Positions 21,620-25,242 of a stretch of DNA of 25,242 nt are shown piece after piece. The notes under the pieces were generated by a model. It made no database searches. It had not been told where the DNA came from and saw only the letters and a program-made list of their open reading frames with translations. Source of the stretch: Lysobacter_K sp043738095 (GTDB lineage: Bacteria > Pseudomonadota > Gammaproteobacteria > Xanthomonadales > Xanthomonadaceae); the NCBI GenBank assembly GCA_043738095.1, contig JAYSZI010000030.1, positions 1 through 25,242 on the forward strand, read 5' to 3'. A program made the translations under genes and the position numbers. Position 1 is the first letter of the stretch. Each line of letters begins with the position of its first letter.

Positions 21620-21650
21620 CGCGGTCTCTCCTCGGCGCCCGGCTCCCACG

Positions 21651-22139
21651 ATGGATCAGCTCTGCATCGTCACCACCGGCGGCACGATCGACAAGGTTTA
21701 CTTCGACGACAAGTCGGACTACCAGGTCGGCGAGCCACAGATCGGGCGCATCCTGGAGGAGCTTGGCGTCGCGTTCCGCTACAGCGTGATTCCGATCTTC
21801 CGTAAGGATTCGCTGCATATCACCGCCGCCGACCGCGAACTGCTGCGCGCGACCATCGCCGCACAGGACGCTAGGCACGTGCTGGTCACCCACGGCACCG
21901 ACAGCATGGTCGAAACCGCGAAGGTGCTGGCCGCGCTCACCGACAAGACCATCGTGCTGACCGGTGCGCTGAATCCCGCGAGCTTCCGCGGCTCGGATGC
22001 CGAGTTCAACATCGGCACCGCTGTCGGTGCAGTGCAGTCGCTGCCCCCGGGCGTGTACATCGCTATGAACGGCCGCATCTGGGATCCCACGAGAGTTCGC
22101 AAGAACGTTGACGCAAACCGCTTTGAGGCGCTGGGGTAA
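21651..22139 (+). CDS. Single-domain asparaginase-like protein
   Basis: A 162-residue protein corresponding to the N-terminal domain of type I/II L-asparaginases, which are normally over 320 residues. It keeps TTGGTID with Thr12, VTHGTDSMVET with Thr83 and Asp84 (equivalent to Thr89-Asp90 of the E. coli enzyme), the VLTGALNPASFRGSDAEFNIG segment, and Lys151 in RVRKN at the position of Lys162. The C-terminal domain is absent, and the reading frame closes cleanly without an obvious remnant downstream, so this looks like a natural short form rather than a truncation. Whether it deamidates asparagine, or something else, is unknown. Confidence 0.88.
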   Translation: MDQLCIVTTGGTIDKVYFDDKSDYQVGEPQIGRILEELGVAFRYSVIPIFRKDSLHITAADRELLRATIAAQDARHVLVTHGTDSMVETAKVLAALTDKTIVLTGALNPASFRGSDAEFNIGTAVGAVQSLPPGVYIAMNGRIWDPTRVRKNVDANRFEALG

Positions 22140-22358
22140 GGAGCGCCACTGGTGGTCAGCAGGGGCATCCCGCACGCACTAACGTGGTTTCAGCTAGAAG
22201 ATTCCGCCCGCTGCTGACAGCACGCAGTGCTTTAGCGGCTGGAGCTGGAATGTTTTCGCCAGCGGCTTGCCCGCCGCCGCACTACCACTGCGCGAGTCGC
22301 CCAATTGAAGTCGCGCAATAGAACCAGTCAGAGGTTGATCCCAGATCCCTCTAGCAAA
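22140..22358. other. Non-coding stretch after the asparaginase-like gene
   Basis: I see no supported gene, strong hairpin or repeat here. Base composition is somewhat less GC-rich than the flanking genes and stops are frequent in all frames, consistent with decayed DNA next to the P-domain remnant that follows. Confidence 0.4.
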
Positions 22359-22519
22359 TGCCAGTGGTTCTGACTAAGCGGCCGAAGTCGAGGGTGCCGT
22401 CATCCTGATGCTGCACCAGCTCGGCGTCCGAGCCAGATGCCCCAGCTGTCGAACTTGCCGACGTCGCCGGCCGCGTGGTCGTCGCCGCTGACGAGCAGAT
22501 TGCGTTTCACTTTCTATCT
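22359..22519 (-). pseudogene. Decayed 3' end of a P-domain protein gene
   Basis: On the minus strand 22519-22430 reads KVKRNLLVSGDDHAAGDVG then KFDSWGIWLG, clearly matching the end of the P domains at 22629 and 24880 (KLRVNDNAAADTGKIDSWSITF). At DNA level 22436-22485 matches the first 50 bases from 22639 at 41 positions by hand. It has an in-frame stop just upstream (TAG at the codon before KVKR). After a +1 shift the frame continues SDAELVQHQDDGTLDFG with coding-like codon use. No start or upstream domains survive. It is probably a remnant of a third paralogue rather than an expressed gene. Confidence 0.6.
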
Positions 22520-22565
22520 GAAATCGACTACTCGGATGTCCGTTGCCAAGTGCACGGATGGTCTT

Positions 22566-22598
22566 GCTAACAAACAACCCCGGCCGAAGCCGGGGTTG
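22566..22598 (-). terminator. Rho-independent terminator of the protease gene
   Basis: On the minus strand CAACCCCGGC pairs perfectly with GCCGGGGTTG over 10 bp around a TTCG tetraloop (22598-22575), followed by TTTGTTAG. It lies 30 bases after the protease stop. This is the clearest intrinsic terminator in the window. Confidence 0.85.
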
Positions 22599-22628
22599 CG
22601 GTTGGTGCGAATGCCTATCAGACCGGCA

Positions 22629-24635
22629 TCAGAACGTGATGCTCCAGCTGTCGATCTTGCCGGTGTCGGCGGCGGCGTTGTCGTTGACCCGCAGCTTCCA
22701 GGTGCCGTTGAGCGCCTCGGTCGACAGGTTCCTTACGAACGTGCCGATGACGTTATCGGTGCTCGTGCCGGTACGGTTATGGATGTTGTAGAGCGAGCCA
22801 TCCGGCGCGACCAGATCGACCTTCAAGTCGCCCTTGTAGGTGTGCAGGATGGTGACCGAGATCGACGTATCGCTCGGGGCGTTGCCACTGCGACCGGAAA
22901 CGGTAATCGGACTGTCTACGGTGGCGTTGTCGGCGATCGCGAAGTCGGTACCGTTGGTGTACGTCTGGCGAACGCTGCCGACGGTGACCGCCTGGCTCTT
23001 GGTGTGGGTAGCGCCGCCATTGTCAGTGACCGTCAACGTGACGGTGTAGGTACCGGCCGCGGCGTAGGTCTTGCTGGGATTGGTCGCAGTCGACGTGGTG
23101 CCATCGCCGAAGTTCCAGCTGCGCGACGCGATGGTGCCATCGCTGTCGGTCGAGCTGTCGGTGAAGGTCGCGGTCAGGCCGCTGGTGGCGACGCTGAAGT
23201 TCGCCACCGGCGCGGCGTTGCCACCGGTCGGGCCAATCCCATCAATGAACTGCACGCCGCTGCCGCCTGCATCCAGCCAGTTGCTCAGACGCGTCGCATT
23301 GCTGCCACCGCCGGTCCATGACACGGAAATGCGGCCGTAATAATCGCTGCGATTATCGCCGGTAGCACTGCAGGACGAAGGACCGCCGTGCAGCTGGCCG
23401 ATCACGCGCTTCTCCGGGCTAAACAGTGGCGAGCCGGAGGAACCGCCCTCGGTGATACCGCCGGTCGGCTGCCAGAACACCCAGATGTGACTGCCGTTAC
23501 CCGGCGATGTCGTGCCGCTGTAGCTGCTGGTGCGGGTGGCTACGGTGGAGTGGCTGATGCGCTTTTCGGCAACGTTCGGGTGGTGGATGCCGGTGGCGCC
23601 GGTGAAGTCACCGCTGCGACGGTCCCAACCGCTCCAGAACAGGTTGAATGCAGCCGGAGCGGCATCGTCCAACTCGACCAGGGTAAAGTCCGACGCGCTG
23701 TTGGCGGAGCGGAAGAACGCCCCGGTCAGGAACTGACTGAGGGAGCCGTCGCCGTTCTGGCCACTGGCACTGCCCGTGCGGCAGGTCGAGTTCTGGTAGT
23801 TCCAGTACGTGACCAGCGACGCCGCATTGCTGGCAGTGATGCCGCAATGCGCCGCGGTCAGGAAGAACATCTTGCGGTCGTTGGCGGCGTTGTTGAGCAA
23901 GCTACCGCTGCAGAACAGGCTGCCGCCGGTCGAGATTGCCGCGACCGAGCGAATCTGCGGGCGGTGGGCATCACCGGCCGGGCAGACCACGTCGATGTTG
24001 CAGCTTTGCGACGTGCCCATCGGCTCGATCATTTCCATCTGCCGCGCCATGCGGCTGAAGCCGCGGTAGTCGTGGCCGACCTTCGCCAAACGCAGCTTCA
24101 GCTGCCCCGCTTTATCGCGTGGCACCACCACTTCGATCACGGCCTCATCGCCGGGCACGATCGGGGTCCACAGCTGGCCGTGGCTCTCATTGTCGGCGGC
24201 GGTGAACGTTCGCACCAAGGACTGATCGTCGGTGCGTGCAAGCGCCGCCGGGTAGACCAGCAGGCGTCCGCCAGCAGGCATGTTGTATTCGCTGAAGCCG
24301 AAGTTGAGCGACAACGCGCCGCGCGATTGCACGCGCAAGCGCCAGACCAGGTGATTGGCATCGAGGTCTTCCCACTCGCCGGAATTCAGCGGCGTCATGT
24401 CGACGGCGAGCGACTGGGCGAAACGCGGCGCCATATCGCGTGCTTCGCGTTGCACGTCTTCGGTGCGCAGGCGCGCCACATCGACTACGGCCATGCGCCG
24501 CAGCTCGACATTGTCCAAACGGGCGAGGTTGTGATCGAAGGCCGCCGGGCGCACGCCGGGCGCCGCGAGGGCAGAACCCATCGACAGCACGCTCAGCAAG
24601 CCGATCAGCTTGAGGGAAATTCTCAGTCGTTTCAT
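22629..24635 (-). CDS. Secreted lysyl-endopeptidase-like serine protease with PKD and P domains
   Basis: A 668-residue trypsin-fold (S1) protease close to Achromobacter protease I and Lysobacter Lys-C. Order: signal peptide (1-24, ending ALAA), propeptide to about 206, catalytic domain 207-468 starting GTSQSCNIDVVCPAGD, PKD domain about 475-553 (WNFGDGTTS), P domain about 557-668. The catalytic triad is His263 (FLTAAHCG), Asp316 (SASDFTLVELD) and Ser400 (GGSSGSPLF). Asp431 in NRSDYYG matches the S1-pocket Asp225 that gives lysine specificity, and His416 matches His210. The six cysteines of the Lys-C fold (212, 218, 242, 264, 285, 422) are present. The ATG at 24635 has GGAG eight bases upstream. 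A strong terminator follows. Confidence 0.93.
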   Translation of the reverse strand: MKRLRISLKLIGLLSVLSMGSALAAPGVRPAAFDHNLARLDNVELRRMAVVDVARLRTEDVQREARDMAPRFAQSLAVDMTPLNSGEWEDLDANHLVWRLRVQSRGALSLNFGFSEYNMPAGGRLLVYPAALARTDDQSLVRTFTAADNESHGQLWTPIVPGDEAVIEVVVPRDKAGQLKLRLAKVGHDYRGFSRMARQMEMIEPMGTSQSCNIDVVCPAGDAHRPQIRSVAAISTGGSLFCSGSLLNNAANDRKMFFLTAAHCGITASNAASLVTYWNYQNSTCRTGSASGQNGDGSLSQFLTGAFFRSANSASDFTLVELDDAAPAAFNLFWSGWDRRSGDFTGATGIHHPNVAEKRISHSTVATRTSSYSGTTSPGNGSHIWVFWQPTGGITEGGSSGSPLFSPEKRVIGQLHGGPSSCSATGDNRSDYYGRISVSWTGGGSNATRLSNWLDAGGSGVQFIDGIGPTGGNAAPVANFSVATSGLTATFTDSSTDSDGTIASRSWNFGDGTTSTATNPSKTYAAAGTYTVTLTVTDNGGATHTKSQAVTVGSVRQTYTNGTDFAIADNATVDSPITVSGRSGNAPSDTSISVTILHTYKGDLKVDLVAPDGSLYNIHNRTGTSTDNVIGTFVRNLSTEALNGTWKLRVNDNAAADTGKIDSWSITF

Positions 24636-24798
24636 TGATGACACTCCATGTGTGAAATTCAAGATCGAAGAAACGCAATACCTTTCCGGCGAGTAGACCT
24701 TCCATCAGTGCATCGTCGCGAAGTAAGGCGGCGGCGCGCTGTCGAATTGGAGCAAAGGACGTGCGTGGGGCGTCAGCCGGCTGGCGCCCCAAGTCGAA

Positions 24799-24854
24799 CC
24801 ACCCGACAAGGCCGGGTGGGTGCTGCAGCGCGGCGGGTGACGCTCACCCGCCGC
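24799..24854 (-). terminator. Two tandem hairpins after the partial P-domain gene
   Basis: GCGGCGGGTGA (24830-24840) pairs perfectly with TCACCCGCCGC (24844-24854) around a three-base loop, 25 bases past the stop of the gene at the right edge. A second stem, CCACCCG/CGGGTGG (24799-24805 and 24813-24819, 7-base loop), follows in the minus direction. T tracts are lacking, so termination is likely but not certain. The rest of the 244-base gap (24636-24798) should hold the protease promoter, which I could not identify. Confidence 0.55.
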
Positions 24855-24879
24855 TGGGTCGTGCCCGTTGCGTCGTTAA

Positions 24880-25242
24880 TCAGAACGTGATGCTCCAGCT
24901 GTCGATCCTGCCGGTGTCGCCGGCGGCGTTGTCATTGACACGCAGCTTCCAAGTGCCGTTGAGCGCTTCGGTCGACAGGTTCAGTACTACCGTCTTGATG
25001 ACGTTGTCGGCGCTGCCACCGTTGCGGTTGTGGAGGTTGTAGAGCGAGCCATCCGGCGCCACCAAGTCCACCTTCAGGTCGCCCTGGTAGGTGTGCAAGA
25101 TGGTCACCGAAACCGACGCGTTGCTCGGGGCGTTGCCGCTGCGGCCGGACACCGTGATCGGACTATCGACTGTGGTGTTGTCGCCAATGGCTACATCGGC
25201 GGGGTTGCTGTACGTCTGGGTTCCGCTACCGGTGCTGAAGCT
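24880..25242 (-). CDS. C-terminal P domain of a second secreted protein, probably a protease (partial)
   Basis: The last 120 codons of a gene that extends beyond the right edge. After a Ser/Gly/Thr linker (SFSTGSGTQTYSNPAD), residues align end to end with the P domain of the neighbouring protease; over 110 aligned residues I count 19 differences, about 83% identity. Shared motifs are VSGRSGNAPS, SVTILHTY, GDLKVDLVAPDGSLYN and the closing IDSWSITF. The linker differs from the PKD-ending linker of the neighbour, so the upstream domains may differ. It stands in tandem with the protease on the same strand and is most likely another exported hydrolase; the catalytic part is not visible. Confidence 0.85.
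   Translation of the reverse strand, partial: SFSTGSGTQTYSNPADVAIGDNTTVDSPITVSGRSGNAPSNASVSVTILHTYQGDLKVDLVAPDGSLYNLHNRNGGSADNVIKTVVLNLSTEALNGTWKLRVNDNAAGDTGRIDSWSITF

Noticed and set aside
22437..23321. 294-codon plus-strand frame across the protease terminator
   Set aside because: Antisense to the protease P domain and crosses a strong terminator hairpin; no ribosome-binding site or domain.
23388..24638. 416-codon plus-strand open frame opposite the protease
   Set aside because: Antisense shadow; the minus strand encodes an unmistakable protease with all catalytic residues.

Overview
The window looks like chromosomal DNA from a high-GC gammaproteobacterium of the Xanthomonadaceae/Lysobacteraceae group (Lysobacter, Luteimonas or a close relative). 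The signs are the gene order (TPR protein-lolB-ispE-tRNA-Gln-prs-rplY-pth-ychF-tRNAs-tuf, divergent from hemA-prfA), a GT41 O-GlcNAc-transferase-like protein of the Xanthomonas type, and a Lys-C-type secreted protease. This rests on reading protein motifs by eye; no database search was possible.

Layout. 1-8363 is nearly all minus-strand housekeeping: the EF-Tu start with its three upstream tRNA genes (Tyr, Gly, Thr) behind one clear promoter, then ychF, pth, rplY, prs, tRNA-Gln, ispE, lolB and a large TPR protein. Reading in the direction of transcription, the TPR gene, lolB and ispE overlap end to start, and ispE runs into the tRNA-Gln gene. hemA and prfA point the other way (8570-11085). 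11507-15628 is a plus-strand accessory stretch: an acetyltransferase followed by a TPR/GT41 glycosyltransferase, then moaB, then a small HTH regulator overlapping a polyphosphate kinase 2 gene. 15633-17949 (minus) is a tight three-gene set in which a PQQ-type sugar dehydrogenase lipoprotein lies between two membrane proteins. 18205-20373 (minus) is another tight set: a YihY-family membrane protein, a TlpA-like thioredoxin lipoprotein and acylphosphatase. wrbA plus a DUF2069 membrane protein and a one-domain asparaginase follow on the plus strand. The right end (22359-25242, minus) is a cluster of secreted proteins with proprotein-convertase P domains: a complete lysyl-endopeptidase-like protease, the 3' end of a second gene with a near-identical P domain, and a decayed third copy.

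No CRISPR array, prophage, transposase or recognisable defence island was seen. The most notable observations are: (a) the ispE reading frame ends inside the anticodon loop of tRNA-Gln on the same strand; (b) two copies of a GGGAATGGGGAA-type inverted-repeat element fill the hemA/prfA and pth/ychF junctions and in both cases supply the last codons (Gly-Asn-Gly-Glu) and stop codon of the upstream gene; (c) the HTH-PPK2 and acetyltransferase-GT41 gene pairs; (d) the P-domain protease family with a decayed copy; (e) an asparaginase cut down to its N-terminal domain with all visible catalytic residues kept.
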